This document shows positions 22,063 through 33,215 of a DNA stretch of 64,000 nt, piece by piece (positions within the stretch are counted from its first letter, which is position 1; each line of letters starts with the position of its first letter). Under the pieces are notes generated by a model. That model searched no databases. It saw nothing but the letters and a program-made list of their open reading frames with translations, and was not told where the DNA came from. The DNA is taken from the NCBI GenBank assembly GCA_000507305.1, contig DF239881.1, positions 62,001 through 126,000 on the forward strand, in the 5' to 3' direction. A program made the translations under genes and the position numbers. This DNA is from Breviolum minutum Mf 1.05b.01. Taxonomy: Eukaryota > Sar > Dinophyceae > Suessiales > Symbiodiniaceae.

Positions 22063-22440
22063 ACAACCACAAAAACACAACCACACCGCCACACAAACAC
22101 AACCACACCAACACAAAACACAAAACACAACCAGAAAAAACAAAACACAACAACAACACCACCCAAAACACCACGACACCACCACAAAACGACACCACCA
22201 CAAAGACAACCACACCACCACAAAACCACAACCACAAAAACACAACCACACCACCACAAAATCACAATCAAAAAAACACAAAAACACAACCACACCACCA
22301 CAAAAACACAATCAAAAAACACAAAAACACAACCACGCCACCAAAAAAACACACAAAAACACAACCACAAAGACACCACCACAAAAACACAAAACACAAC
22401 CACAAAAACACAACCACAGAAACACAAAAACACCTAAAAA
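22063..22440. repeat. Long CA-rich low-complexity array
   Basis: About 380 bp of irregular CACAACCACAAAAACACAA and CCACCACAAAA repeats, strongly strand-asymmetric (C/A on the plus strand). The 193-codon Thr/Gln/Asn/His frame here is a product of the composition. Confidence 0.92.
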
Positions 22441-22497
22441 CAACATTTCAGAACAGTTTTCAAACAATAGTCCACCCCAGTCCACCCCAAAATGCCC

Positions 22498-22790
22498 ACT
22501 TTACCACAGTTTTAAGCCAATAGTCCGCCCTAGTGGGATCCAGCGAAGTGAGGAAAGGGTCGCTCGGTGACGTGAAAAGTGTCTATTTTACCACAGTTTT
22601 GAGCGTCCGACACGCACGACGTGATGAAAAGGTCGCTCGGCGAGCTTAAGAAAATGCGTTTTACCACAGTTTGAACGTCCGACAAGCACGAAGTGACGAA
22701 AGGGTGGCGCGGACAAGAAAAAAAATTGCATTTCACCATAGTTTTGAGCGTCCAACACACACGAAGTGACGAGAGGGTTGTCAAATCCAC
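22498..22790. repeat. ~77-bp tandem repeat, four diverged copies
   Basis: The motif TTTTACCACAGTTTTGAGC, followed by TCCGACACGCACGA and a GTGA-GAAAGGGT block, recurs at about 22498, 22578, 22655 and 22730. Copies are diverged but colinear. Confidence 0.8.
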
Positions 22791-22839
22791 AGGTGCGATC
22801 CCTGCGCCCAGGACAGACAAAGAATAGATTTTAAGACTC

Positions 22840-23005
22840 AAGGGGATTTTCATCTGCAGTCTTTTCTGCAGCCTTTTCTCTAGTCTTTTCTCTCGTCTTT
22901 GAAGACACCCATCATTTTCAGCAGTCTTTTCTCTAGTCCTTTCTGCAGTCTTTGATGACACTCTTTCAAGACAGCCATCACTTCAGCAGTCTTTGATGAC
23001 AGTGC
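22840..23005. repeat. CAGTCTTTTCTCTAGTCTTT short repeats
   Basis: Tandem copies of CAGTCTTTTCTCTAGTC and of its variant with GAAGACACCCATCA. The core, read on the other strand as ATCAAAGACTGC, also appears at 50940-51055 and 52060-52110, so it may be a dispersed short element. Confidence 0.7.
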
Positions 23006-23892
23006 TTTTCTCAAAAGAACCCTTCGCAGCCGCTTTCGGGAAAAATGGAAACTTGAAGAATCCTCGATGTTTACTAAATTCGCATCTCAATTGTGTCAAC
23101 TTCATTTTCCAAATATATAACCGTCTGGGAGGTAGCTCTGAAGCAGCACTTGACTCATTTGGCAGCTTCAAGCTTGTGAATCTCCCACCTTGGAGGATTT
23201 CTGGTGCTCCTTGACCTCTAGCGCCGAGATGGTTCCTGCTGGCAAATGGTGGGTGGAAAATGTCGAAATTGAATATCCGAAGTTTCTCATATAGAACATG
23301 TATTGTAAGTTGTAAATCGATATCTAAAGATAAATGTTGCATGCTGTTTGTATTTGTTTGAAGTTTAAAGTCAAAAACAATCAGCATCTATTTGTGTTTG
23401 TTGGCAAAAGTTTGTTAGGATTCATATTCATTTCATGCGCATGAAAATGAAGTGGGCATAAAATCCCTGAGCTGAGATGAATCATCCATGACACGAACTC
23501 GTTCCTCCGAAGTTTAGAGCCATACTTCGCTCCCTCATCACTTTGTCACCACATCACCTGGCGGCCGAGATTCCACTGCAGCGTCAAATCATCTCTTCAC
23601 GTCTCTTCGCTCACTGAAAAACTACAAACACGCGACGTGTTTGAAGTCCAACAGCCAACCAGCCAAACCTGTCCGATGCGTTTTGCGATCTTGAAACTAG
23701 GCAACAGAATCCATGCAATCGATTCACATTCCACATTCCAGCGTTTTTGCGGAGGGGATTCTATGATGATATATATATATATATTTTTTCGTAATGCTCC
23801 ATATGTCGGGAGTCCATTCCAAGTACACACGAATCCTATCTGCAAGGAATCTGAAAGTTGGCAATCTGCAGCTGCATCCCCTTTTTTTGACC
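23006..23892. other. Intergenic, no firm gene
   Basis: A weak minus-strand open block at about 23120-23220 (GAPEILQGGRFTSLKLPNES) could be an exon but has no clear borders. A TA repeat (TATATATATATAT) lies at about 23769. Confidence 0.45.
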
Positions 23893-25671
23893 TCAATCTT
23901 TACGAGGCACAAACTTTCCCATCAAACTACGGGCCAATCCCAATCTGCGATTCTGATCTTCACTTAGATGCTCCTTCTTAGGTCCAAAAAGTGCAAAACG
24001 CTCAGGATCTGGAGCCACTAAAGCCACGGGAGCGACTTGGAGAGGCGCGGGATGCAGATCATGATCGGGTGGATCGCTTTCAGCCGCGAGCTCATTGGGC
24101 TCATTGGGCACATTTTGCTCAATGGGTTGATGCTCCACATCCACATCCAAGAAATCCAAATTCATTTCATCTATGTGACCTCGACGGACTAATTGACTTT
24201 GGGTTTGAACCAAGGAAGTTGGCTTTGTTTCAGATACTTCTGCTGCCCTGAAAATCACGGGCCCTTTTCGTTTTTTTCGTTTCTTGCTCGGAGTCTTTGC
24301 CTTTTTCCTTTTCTTTGTTGTCTTTCTTTTCACCTTTGGATTCTCATCGTCATCCTCAGTGTTGCGAGCACCTCCATCTTCATCCTCCACATCTCTGGCA
24401 CCCATGTTCTCTTCAAAGATAAGTCTCCCCATTGCTAGTTCGCTCGGCATTTTTAAGGCCAGGAGCATGTCACGCAATAGTCCTACATCATCTTCAGGAA
24501 GGAGTTGTTCAGGTCCCTCAATGGCTTTCAATCGTTCCAAATGTGGGTGGAGACTTTCAGGGATGCTTTCCAAGATCGTTCCTGCCAAGGTTTTTCGCTG
24601 ATCCAGAAATGCGCGCCATGAGTCGTAGTCCTTCAAGAGTGAAGGTAAAACATCCAGGGATGGCACTTCAGTGGAATCCAAGAAACGTGAACTGGCACAA
24701 GCGCTCGATGTCGCTTGGCCTTGCAACTTTGCTTGCAAATCCTTCAACAATCTCAGGCAATTTGAATCCGTTTCGTCTTCATCATTTGTTTCATTGGTCG
24801 CATCTTTGCATAGTTCCTTCAAAATGCGGTGTGCTGTTTCGCTCAGTGTTGGTGCATCTTTGTCACCTTTGTCACCTTCGTCGAGGAGGACTTCTGGATA
24901 TGCAGCAAGTAAGGATCCAACAATTGAGTCATGATAGGCATCGAAGTTCTCTTCCCCGAGTGCGGCGCCAATAATTGATGTGACTCGTTCCCACCTCTGA
25001 GAGTTTACTTGATTTTGTACGATGAACAAAGCTTTCCAAATCTTTGGAGCTACGCCTATCAATGCCTTCAGTCTGACCTCCAATTTTTCGACAATATCAT
25101 CCACTCCTTGAGGCTTGCGGTGCTTCTGCTTGCAAGACTGTACTAGGAACTGCTTTGTTCTTTCCCAAAGATCAAACACTGGCTTTTCATCTTCAAGGAA
25201 CTCAGCTCGCAGATTTTTTGTGCTCGGTTGTGGAGCTTCGTGCGCCAAGAAAGGTAATTGCACTTGCACAAAGAGTTCGGCATCTCCATGTGATGCAAGT
25301 AAAAGCCTAGCTAAGAAGCAATGCCAACGCGAACATTCTAACTCAGGTGTCACACCTAACATCTGTACGATGAAGGTCTCTCTCCTTTGGGCAAAGTTGC
25401 TAATGACACAGTTTGTTCTCCCGTTCTTGGAAACGAGAAACTCTCCGGTCTCCTCAGAATCTTCAGTTTTTCTTGACTTTGTGTATTCGTGGAAAAGCTG
25501 CCAATACTTCTGCAGTGTCTCGAATTCGTCTTGGTCATCTGCGTCACATTCCAAGGCTTTCTTCTCGTGACCCTCCAAAATTTTCGGAACATCCTGGCAT
25601 GTACAGCGACTAAATGGAAACCTTTCAAACATGAAGCTACAAACAAATGGAGAACCACCATTCAAATCCAT
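23893..25671 (-). CDS. Unknown nuclear protein, 592 residues
   Basis: The ATG at 25671 is preceded by an in-frame TGA 15 bp upstream, which supports this start. The single uninterrupted frame ends with FVPRKD and a TGA. The N-terminal ~430 residues are mostly helical and acidic, with no family I can name. Residues about 420-445 form an acidic linker. Residues about 445-469 form a dense basic cluster (KRKTTKKRKKAKTPSKKRKK) that reads as a nuclear localisation signal. The C-terminal 120 residues are Pro/Glu-rich and probably disordered, with DEMNLDFLDVDVEH as a possible short acidic motif. The architecture would suit a chromatin or nucleolar factor, which is inference. The gene sits between two satellite fields, with the two-exon gene of 26429-27524 lying immediately upstream on the same strand. 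Confidence 0.75.
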   Translation of the reverse strand: MDLNGGSPFVCSFMFERFPFSRCTCQDVPKILEGHEKKALECDADDQDEFETLQKYWQLFHEYTKSRKTEDSEETGEFLVSKNGRTNCVISNFAQRRETFIVQMLGVTPELECSRWHCFLARLLLASHGDAELFVQVQLPFLAHEAPQPSTKNLRAEFLEDEKPVFDLWERTKQFLVQSCKQKHRKPQGVDDIVEKLEVRLKALIGVAPKIWKALFIVQNQVNSQRWERVTSIIGAALGEENFDAYHDSIVGSLLAAYPEVLLDEGDKGDKDAPTLSETAHRILKELCKDATNETNDEDETDSNCLRLLKDLQAKLQGQATSSACASSRFLDSTEVPSLDVLPSLLKDYDSWRAFLDQRKTLAGTILESIPESLHPHLERLKAIEGPEQLLPEDDVGLLRDMLLALKMPSELAMGRLIFEENMGARDVEDEDGGARNTEDDDENPKVKRKTTKKRKKAKTPSKKRKKRKGPVIFRAAEVSETKPTSLVQTQSQLVRRGHIDEMNLDFLDVDVEHQPIEQNVPNEPNELAAESDPPDHDLHPAPLQVAPVALVAPDPERFALFGPKKEHLSEDQNRRLGLARSLMGKFVPRKD

Positions 25672-25689
25672 GAGATATCTATGAATTCA

Positions 25690-26425
25690 AAGCTGTCTTC
25701 AAAGTCTTGAGATGAGATGCTGAAACATCTTTGATGACTTGTGGCTAGTTGTCGCTCCGCTAGTGGATGTTCATGGACGTTGGAAAGACGACAAAGATGG
25801 TCAAAGTACCATCAGGTTACCGACTTATCAAGGTGTCTGTGGTGTCTGTCATGCCTTCAATTCTGTTCTACAGGAACTTGAAAGTCGAATGAAATCGGGT
25901 CAGAAGAACTGGAATCTAGAACTGGTATTCAAAGGGTTTGGCATTCATTAAGTAGCGGCTTTAATGTGGCATAGTTGGATGGCAATGCTCAATAACAGAT
26001 GCAGAAAAGAAAAGCGTCGTGTTGACTGGAAGATGCAACCTCGAATGGGGAAAAAACATGCAAAATTGCACCAAGCAAGTGTAGCATTACGGATACAGTA
26101 TCCCGTAGAAAAACAAGAACAACTTGAATATTGATCCTAATTGCTCGACCAGGTTCCTTACAAAGTTATATGAAATGATACATAGGTCTGCTATTTGCCG
26201 AGCTTTTCGTGTAGGAAAATGGCAATAAAGATCATGCCGGCTCTTGCATCGCTTTCTGGTGTTTTGCACAGGATTTTGATGGATTTTGACCGCTGGATTC
26301 CTCCAAAATAACGAGTCACAGTCAGGACCCCTTCCCCTAGGACCACTAGGACCACTAGGACCACTAGATACCTTCACTTTTCCCTCTATTCCCTACTCCC
26401 TCACCCCCTCATTCCGTCTCATCCC
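25690..26425. other. Intergenic with CCACTAGGA short tandem
   Basis: No gene is seen. Near 26335-26370 a 10-bp AGGACCACT-type unit is repeated four times. A pyrimidine-rich TCCCGTCTCATCC repeat follows at 26395-26450 and may overlap the 3' end of the neighbouring gene. Confidence 0.5.
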
Positions 26426-26428
26426 GTG

Positions 26429-27524
26429 TCATCCCGTCTCATCCCTCTCCTCTCCAAGCTGCTGGTAGAAGTTCTGCACTATTTCGCGTTTTTTTGCAAT
26501 ACATTCTTTAGGTGTCCTGGCATCAGCCATTTGAGGACCCTTTCGAAGTATCTCATCCTCACGCAGCTCGTTATCCATAGCAGCACTGGGCGCCACGCAT
26601 TTGTTTCTTGCTGGGACATGCAGTGCTCGACCGAGAAGGGCAAAGCTAGGAGTTCCAAACTCTGCTTCCAAGCGATTCTCATAGCAAAACCCCAGATCCA
26701 CACATTGTCGACCTGCGCGGACACAAATCAGAAAGCCATCAAAAACAAACAAAAAAACATGGAATGTCATGGAAACTTATGGAACAAATGTTCCCCCACT
26801 CCAGTTCTTGACTCAAACATAACTCAACGAACGTGAAAGTAACCCAACCTAAGGCTGCAAACGTGTTCTCTTGCACCAGTCGTCTATGCCATGCAGCTTG
26901 AGCTTCATGAAGCCGAAGGCAGCGGCCGAATTCGATGATGGCTTTCGCTGGTCCATAGGAAGATGTGCTGATCCGACCGGGTTGGATGGGCCCCACTTCA
27001 ATGACATCTGGAAACAACCTCGTCAACTCGTCCATGGTTGGTAACTTGAAGTTTGGAGATGGTTCTTTGATCCTGTCACTCCCAGCAGATACTTCGGCCT
27101 TCACTCTTCGAAGCGCTTGCCTTCCCGCGTGGGACAGGAAATATCTATGTTCCTGTTTTTTTTCTGCTTCCTTGTTCTCTGCCTCTGCGTGCAGCTCTTT
27201 CCACTCTGTCCATTGTTTGCATTCATCTAGAATCGCTTGGTCCTCCTCAAGATGTTCATCACACTTCAGTTTTTGCATAATCTTGTCGATCGTTTCAGTA
27301 AATTTTTGTGGCTCCACATCCTTAGGCCATAGTTTTCCCCAAATATTTTTGCATTGCGTCGGTGTAAGGAAAGGCACTCTCTTGCGCCAGGTATTGTCAG
27401 TCTTGGGCACACGCCCAAAGTTCTTCACTGCTCGGACCAGGCTTCGTTTTATGACCTTTTTTGAAGGTTCATTTCCATCGGCATCGCAAATCTTCGAGCA
27501 GTAAGCGAACTGTCTGAGAAGCAT
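26429..27524 (-). CDS. Two-exon unknown gene
   Basis: Exon 1 is 26849-27524 and exon 2 is 26429-26712. A 136-bp GT-AG intron (26713-26848) joins them with a split glycine codon, reading ENTFAAL-G-RQCVDLGFCYENR. Without splicing, exon 1 runs into a Phe/Cys-rich tail typical of intron read-through. Exon 1 encodes a charged helical protein with KKVIKRSLVRAVKNFGRVPK near its start, a Glu/Lys-rich helix around residues 95-130, and a PTMDELTRLFPDVIEVG segment. Exon 2 is helical, ending IVQNFYQQLGEERDETG at a stop within a pyrimidine-rich repeat. The ATG at 27524 is a possible start; the frame stays open for about 17 codons upstream before a stop, so an upstream exon is possible. No family is recognised. 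Confidence 0.65.
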
Positions 27525-27529
27525 TGCTA

Positions 27530-28420
27530 CGCGGATGCCGGGTGAGACATAAACGGGTGATTTAGAACTGGAACCATTCTAAGTGAATGAATGTTCAATG
27601 CTGTCCTGGTTGCCCAGTTTAGACATCAAATGCATGTCAGAAACCTTAAAATCTGGGTTCTCTGCGGTTTTTTTGTTACATCTTGGGCTGCCAATGGCGG
27701 CAACATTCAACAGCAAAAAGTGATGTCAACTTCAACTGCTTGAATTCGTTGCAACACAAACCGGCGATCCGATGAATCGACCCTGGCCCCGAACCCCCGA
27801 AGCTTTGCCTGACCCGATCTTTAACGATACGGCGGGTGGAGTTTCCTGTCAAAGCGACGAGGGCTCTGATGACCTTTCTTTTGGAACTGGGGGAAATTCA
27901 TGGTTTTTTTTACAAGGAGGACGTGGTGTTTGTTTAATTTCTATGAAAAACTGCTAGAGCGAATTCCAAAATTCCAAACCCGTCAGGGAACATGTAGTCA
28001 AATTTGTATATTGAAACAAACACCATTTTTTTCTGAAAAAGTGCAATCCAAAAGGGTCTACAAAGCCCAATATTCAATATGGTTGGTGGACAAGATCCAG
28101 TTGCACTTGAGATGACAAAACGCGGCTGCAATGAAATGGTTTTACATTTATTTACTATCAACTGGTTAGCCGGATTTTCTCAACATCATCGTGATATCAG
28201 ATTTTGGTGCTACGGTTTTTCTCCCAATGGTGGTGGGCCTGATTCCTCAATATTCTTACCCGTCGCCATGAAGTAATCTCTTCAAAACCTCAATGACAAG
28301 TGTGATCGCAAACGTCACCCACAGGAAACCAACACGCACCTGCTGCATATACAAGCATACACAACTACACAGTCAAATGAAGCTTGGTTGAGAAACGTCC
28401 GAATTACGGATTTTCAACAC
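27530..28420. other. Intergenic, no gene seen
   Basis: Short ORFs only, without domains. The stretch leads into the CACATCACTCA repeat field. Confidence 0.5.
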
Positions 28421-28424
28421 CACC

Positions 28425-28740
28425 ACATCATCTCACCACATCACTCACATCTCACATCCCACATCACTCACATTTCACAACATCACACATCACTCACATT
28501 TCACAACATCACACATCACTCACATTTCACAACATCACACATCACTCACATTTCACATCGCACACAACTCACAGCTCACACCACTTATCAGTCACATCTC
28601 ACATCACTTCTCACTTCTCACTGACATCCCTCACATCTCACATCACACATCACTCACATCACTCACATCATTCACACCACACATCACTCACATCAAGCAC
28701 ATCTCATATCACACCTCACTCACATCACTCACATCACTTT
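28425..28740. repeat. CATCACTCACATTTCACAAC minisatellite
   Basis: Four almost perfect copies of CACATCACTCACATTTCACA grade into irregular CACATCTCACATCACTCA repeats to 28740. The plus-strand Thr/Ser/His-rich ORFs are by-products. Confidence 0.92.
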
Positions 28741-28941
28741 TCGTGGCACGCGTAACATTTCATTGCGTTGCAGTGTCACTTTTCGTGGCAGGTGCAACAT
28801 TTGGTGATGTTGCAGTATCACTTTTCCTGGCAGGCAGAACATTTGGTGACGCTGGAATATTACTTTTCGTGGCAGGCGCAACAGTTGGTGATGTTGGAGC
28901 GTCGCTTGCCGTAGCAGGCGTAACATGTGGTGAAATTTGAG
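28741..28941. repeat. 42-bp repeat array, forward block
   Basis: Five units of TTTTCGTGGCAGGCGCAACA followed by TTTGGTGATGTTGCAGTATCAC. The unit length is about 42 bp, a multiple of three, so the array stays open in several frames. The same unit occurs inverted at 29050-29350. Confidence 0.9.
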
Positions 28942-29049
28942 TAGATAGCCGGAGTGCAAAATGTTTTTCTTTATACAAAATGCATCTCCATGGCGGGAAA
29001 ACTAACCTCGGCGAATGGGCGGGCGTGAGATGATCGGTTCATGTTCAGA

Positions 29050-29350
29050 TCATGTTTGGGCGTCACCAAATGTTGCCCCTGCCGCCGAAAGTCACATTCC
29101 AATATCACCATATGCTCCGTCTGCGACAAAAAGTGACCTTGCAAAATCACCAAATGCTGCTTCTGCCACGAGAAGTGACACTGCAACATCACCAAATGTT
29201 GCGCGCACCACGAAAAGTCCCATTCCAACATCACCAAATGTTGCCCTGGCTTGCCACGAAAAGAAACATTCCAACATCACCACATGTTGCGCCTGCCGCA
29301 AAAAATGATGCTACAACATCACCAAACGCTGCGCCTGCCACTAAAAGTCA
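29050..29350. repeat. 42-bp repeat array, inverted block
   Basis: Seven units of CATCACCAAATGTTGCGCCT, followed by GCCACGAAAAGTCACATTCCAA, the reverse complement of the 28741-28941 unit. The spacer between the blocks is about 110 bp. A third, more diverged block in the first orientation follows at 29440-29690. Confidence 0.9.
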
Positions 29351-29439
29351 CCACGCTCGGATCATGCTCGAATCGTCAGCCATTGTACATGACGCTTCAC
29401 CCGTTTTTTCACAAATTTTCTTCATACTTTGCAATGTCA

Positions 29440-29690
29440 TTTTGGTCGCAAGCCCAATATTTGGTGACGTTCGAATGAATCCTGTTGCTCCGGCCCATGC
29501 GAATTGTGCTGAAATCATAAAATCTATTTTTCGTGACAGGCCCAATTTGGTAATGTTGAAGGTGATTCCCGTTGCTCCGCGCAATGTCCTGGACGTTTCA
29601 GGTGCGACGACAACCAATCAGGAGAGGTTTTTGGCGGCAGGCGCAATATTTTGTAAATTTGCAGGGTGACTCCTTTTGCCCTGCGCATTG
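29440..29690. repeat. 42-bp repeat array, diverged forward block
   Basis: Diverged units such as GTCGCAAGCCCAATATTTGG and TTTTTGGCGGCAGGCGCAAT are interspersed with CCCGTTGCTCCGCGCAATGT motifs. The orientation matches 28741-28941. Confidence 0.75.
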
Positions 29691-29832
29691 CACTGGATGT
29701 TTCATGTGAGACAAGAATCAATCTTCAGAATCATTTTTCGTGGCACAATGCTCGGCTCATTGTACGGGATATTTCATGTGTTTCGGCTATCAAACAAATC
29801 TCTACTTGTAGTCTGGAAGAATAATACTTTAC

Positions 29833-30130
29833 TTTGTAAAACTTTGTAGTACCAAAAATTACTTCCTAGTACTTTTGTAAAACTTTGTAGTACGGATGAG
29901 TTCTTTTTCTAGTATGTAACAAAAAGAAGTACTCTTTGTAGTCTTTGTAGTACGGAATAGTATGGAGTAGTTTTTTGTAGTAGGGAGTGATACTTTGTAG
30001 TACGTTGTAGTACGGGGTAATACTTTGTAGTACGGAAAAGAACTTTGCAATACAGCGTAATTCTTTGTAGTACGGAGCGACGGTAGTACTTTGTAGTACT
30101 GTGTAATGCCTGTAATACTTTGTAGCGCAG
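29833..30130. repeat. CTTTGTAGTACGG short tandem array
   Basis: About fifteen copies of ACTTTGTAGTAC with variable 3-8 bp linkers (GGAGTAGT, GGGGTAAT). No gene is present. Confidence 0.92.
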
Positions 30131-30139
30131 ATAACCACA

Positions 30140-30560
30140 TCATCTCCCAATTCGCCACTTCGAACCACGCAACATAACCTCACAACCAGCCACATCGCAT
30201 CACAAGCTCCCATTGCATCGCATCACCTCGCAGCAGATGACAGCATATCACATGAGAGCACATCACATGACATCGCATTGCTTCACGTGCCTTAACACAA
30301 AAAGAAATCACATAACATCACATGACATGACATGAAACCACATCACATGACATGCCACGACATGACATGACACCTCACCTCACGTCAACCTAGTATACAA
30401 CCAACCACATTACTTCATCTCACCTTGCTATATTCTCCTCTACTACACGACATCCCGTACCACATCACCGCACATTACATCACCACCACCGACACACCGC
30501 GGAAACACAAGTAACCACCACCAAAATGCCACAACCAAACGGAATGGTCGAAGGATGGCG
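30140..30560. repeat. CACATGACATGACATCACA low-complexity field
   Basis: Irregular repeats of CATCACATGACATGA and ACCACATCAC. No coding signal. Confidence 0.8.
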
Positions 30561-30573
30561 CGCGCACAAAAAC

Positions 30574-30858
30574 TCAGTCTTGGCACCGCACTGGTTGGTC
30601 GCCCTGCGCACATCCAAAAGTACTATAAGCAAATCCTTTCCTTGGCGACACTTTTTTACCTTTTGAAACTTCCGGCCCCGTCTTGCCCGGCTCTACTCGT
30701 AGATAGCTTCTTTCAGGCCAGCAACCTTCCATAGCATTGCTCAACTGGTATCTCAAGGCCAAGCCAGCAGCTGGTTCGCCTATATCACGCCCAAGAAGGC
30801 CCAAGCACCGATGCAGCACCCCTATAAAAGATGAAGCAATGGAACGCAAGAGCTTCAA
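30574..30858 (-). CDS. Unrecognised open frame
   Basis: A 94-codon minus-strand frame reads through GC-balanced sequence and contains LGLLGRDIGEPAAGLALRYQ and a basic KGKKVSPRKG segment. The nominal first codon is TTG. An ATG is absent, so it would have to be an exon. It lies next to the degenerate rDNA copy but does not match rRNA that I can recall. It may be a real exon or a chance frame. Confidence 0.3.
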   Translation of the reverse strand: MKLLRSIASSFIGVLHRCLGLLGRDIGEPAAGLALRYQLSNAMEGCWPERSYLRVEPGKTGPEVSKGKKVSPRKGFAYSTFGCAQGDQPVRCQD

Positions 30859-31325
30859 TCAAAATCCAGACCAGTTTCGACAACCTATCTGCGCAAAATC
30901 CAATGGTACACTAGGAATCTGCGAACTAAGCAGCTTTCATTCTGACAAATGAAAAATCCGCGTGTGTCGCACGCCGGGATGGTAGTCTAAGTTGCCTATG
31001 CGTGGCTCCATGTCCTAGCCGCAGAAACAGAAAGGACTTTGGCAGGAGGTTTTCTTGCCACTGTTTGGCAGGTACAGGGTTTGCCAGGTCGCAATTCAAA
31101 AGCATAGTATATCCGCCCTTTCATGTTTGCCAATGCGGGATTTATCGAATTTCCCGACCGTTGCTCCATGATTGAGTTTCCCAACCGTTGCTCCAACATG
31201 CTCTAATTGACACAAATAAGAACCATGACTGCTCCACGGGGTGAGGAATCATCATGCCTCAGCCCAGTTGAATGTCTGTATCTTCCTGCTACGTGTCTTG
31301 ACATGGAACGGTCGTGCCACGAAGA

Positions 31326-33215
31326 AACCTGGTTGATCCTGCCTATAGTCAAATGTTGCATGTCTCAGTATGCGGTCACCTGGTGAAACTGCGAATGGCT
31401 CATGAAAGCAGCTATAGTTTGACGGTTTCGGATACGAAAATAACTGTGGTATTTGGAAACCTAATACATGCATCCAAGGCTGGCTTTGCGCAGAAAGGTT
31501 GTGTTTATTAGATCTAGAACCAACCCAAGCTCCGCGTGGTCATGTGGGAATTCATGATAACTTGACGGATCGCGCGGCCTTGCCAACGACGCGCCATTCA
31601 AGTTTCTGACCTATCAGCTTCTGACGGACGCGTATTGGCCTACTCCGGCAATGAGGAGTAACAACTATACCACATCTAAGGAATGCAACAGGCACGCAAA
31701 ACTACACGATCCTAACACAGGGAGGTAGTGACAAGAAATCACAATAAAGGGCATCCATGTCCTGTTTTGGGAACGAACAGAATCTAAATCTCTTTTTGCG
31801 CATCAATTGGAGGGCAAATCTGGCACCAGCAGCCAGTAACTCCAGTTCCAAATCATATGTTAATCTGTCGCTGTTAACAAGCTCCTAGTTAGATTTCTGT
31901 TGGGGATGAACTTGACATCTTTCTGAAGAACTTAAGGTATCTGCGCTGAACCACGCCGCGGTTTTTGAGACAGTGCTTATGGAATACTCGAATACGACCT
32001 TGGCTTCTAGAGCTGTGGGAGTAGGTGATAGGGATATAGTTTTGGGGCATTTTTATTTCCTTGTCAGGGGTGAAATTCTTGGGTTTGGTATAGTAACAAC
32101 GGACTACTGCGGAAGCATTTGCCAAGGATGTTTTCATGAATCCAGAAAAATTAGCGGATCGACAACGTCCTAGTCCACAAGCCATGCAAACAAAAGATTG
32201 GAGGCTGTTGCCAGCATGACTCTTTCAGCACCATGAGTCACGAGAAATCAAAGTCTTTGGTCTTTGAAATCTTTTTTTCAGAAGCGCTTGAAACACGGAC
32301 CACAGAGTCTAGCCCATGCGCGAGCTCTCAGGTACCAAGCCTTTCGCACCACCGTAGCAATTCTTTCGTCATATATGCATGGGTAAAGGAGGGGAGGGAC
32401 CAAAGACTAATCGAGCCATCTAGTAGGTCGCTTAGGTCAAGATAGGTGGAGTTGAACAATTTTATCAGGTAAAGCGAATGATTAGAGGAATCGGGGTCTT
32501 GTCAAACTTGATACGGACAAGACCCACAGTGGGTGCTTCGTTGATTTTCCGGGACAAGCGACAGCTTGAGGTGGGCTCATTTTAACAGCAGGACGGCGGT
32601 CATGGAAGTCGAAATCCGCTAAGGAGTGTGTATAACAACTCACCTGTCGAACCTGAACATGGATGGTGCTCCAGCGGGCGACCGATGCTCAACCACTGAC
32701 ATGACCGTGTCTCAGTATTTAGGAGGGGCAGAGGCTGCAACGGAGCTTTTAGCATGGGCCTGAACGAAGCAGCCTCTGGTATAGATCTTAATGATAATAC
32801 TAAATCTTCAAATGAGAACTAAGGCTGAGGAGAAAGGGTTCCGTATTGCTGGACTTGGAAGGATGTTCCCTGCGCAGCGAACAACCATCTCAGAACTGGA
32901 GCTAGCAATGGGCAATCCAAGCAAGGGAACTCACGGGCTTGGGGCTTGCGAAAATCAGCGGGAAAAAAAACCTGTTGAGCTTGACTCTAGTCCGACTTTG
33001 TGAAATGGCTTACGAGGTGTAGCATAAGCAGGAGCTCTGGCGGTGAAATACCACAGTTATTTTGCTTGTTTCGTGAAACTGGAGCTTGTATCACTTGTAT
33101 CATGTGAGTTTTTGATTTAACGCTGTCTCCTTTGGCAGCTGATCTGTGCGAAAGACATAGTCAGGTGGGGAGTTTGGCTGGGGCAGCGCATCTGTTAAAT
33201 GATAGTGCAGGCACC
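31326..33215 (+). pseudogene. Chimeric nuclear rDNA pseudogene (SSU 5' half fused to LSU)
   Basis: It begins with the universal SSU 5' end AACCTGGTTGATCCTGCC. It then follows the SSU order through GAGGTAGTGACAA, the 530-loop region and GGTGAAATTCTTGG to GAGAAATCAAAGTCTTTGG near 32260. Internal deletions are present. The 530-loop core reads CAGCAGCCAGTAAC instead of the near-invariant CAGCAGCCGCGGTAAT. Within about 20 bp the sequence becomes LSU at GCTTGAAACACGGACCACAG. It continues through AGACTAATCGA, AATCCGCTAAGGAGTGTGTA and TTGAGCTTGACTCTAGTCCG to GTCAGGTGGGGAGTTTGGCT near 33215. The SSU 3' domain, ITS regions, 5.8S, LSU domain I, most of LSU domain IV, and the LSU 3' end are absent. The broken invariant sites and the SSU-LSU fusion show it cannot produce working rRNA. 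Dinoflagellate genomes are known to carry rRNA pseudogenes. Confidence 0.93.

Noticed and set aside
21976-22570. Long frames on both strands (Cys/Val/Phe-rich and Thr/Gln/His-rich)
   Set aside because: By-products of the CA-rich array rather than membrane or disordered proteins.
28741-29350. CRISPR-like direct repeats
   Set aside because: Units are contiguous without unique spacers and are inverted between blocks. This is a eukaryotic minisatellite.
30574-30858. Antisense-of-rRNA (TAR1-like) protein next to the rDNA pseudogene
   Set aside because: The frame does not overlap any recognisable rRNA sequence, so that interpretation fails. It was kept only as an unrecognised frame.
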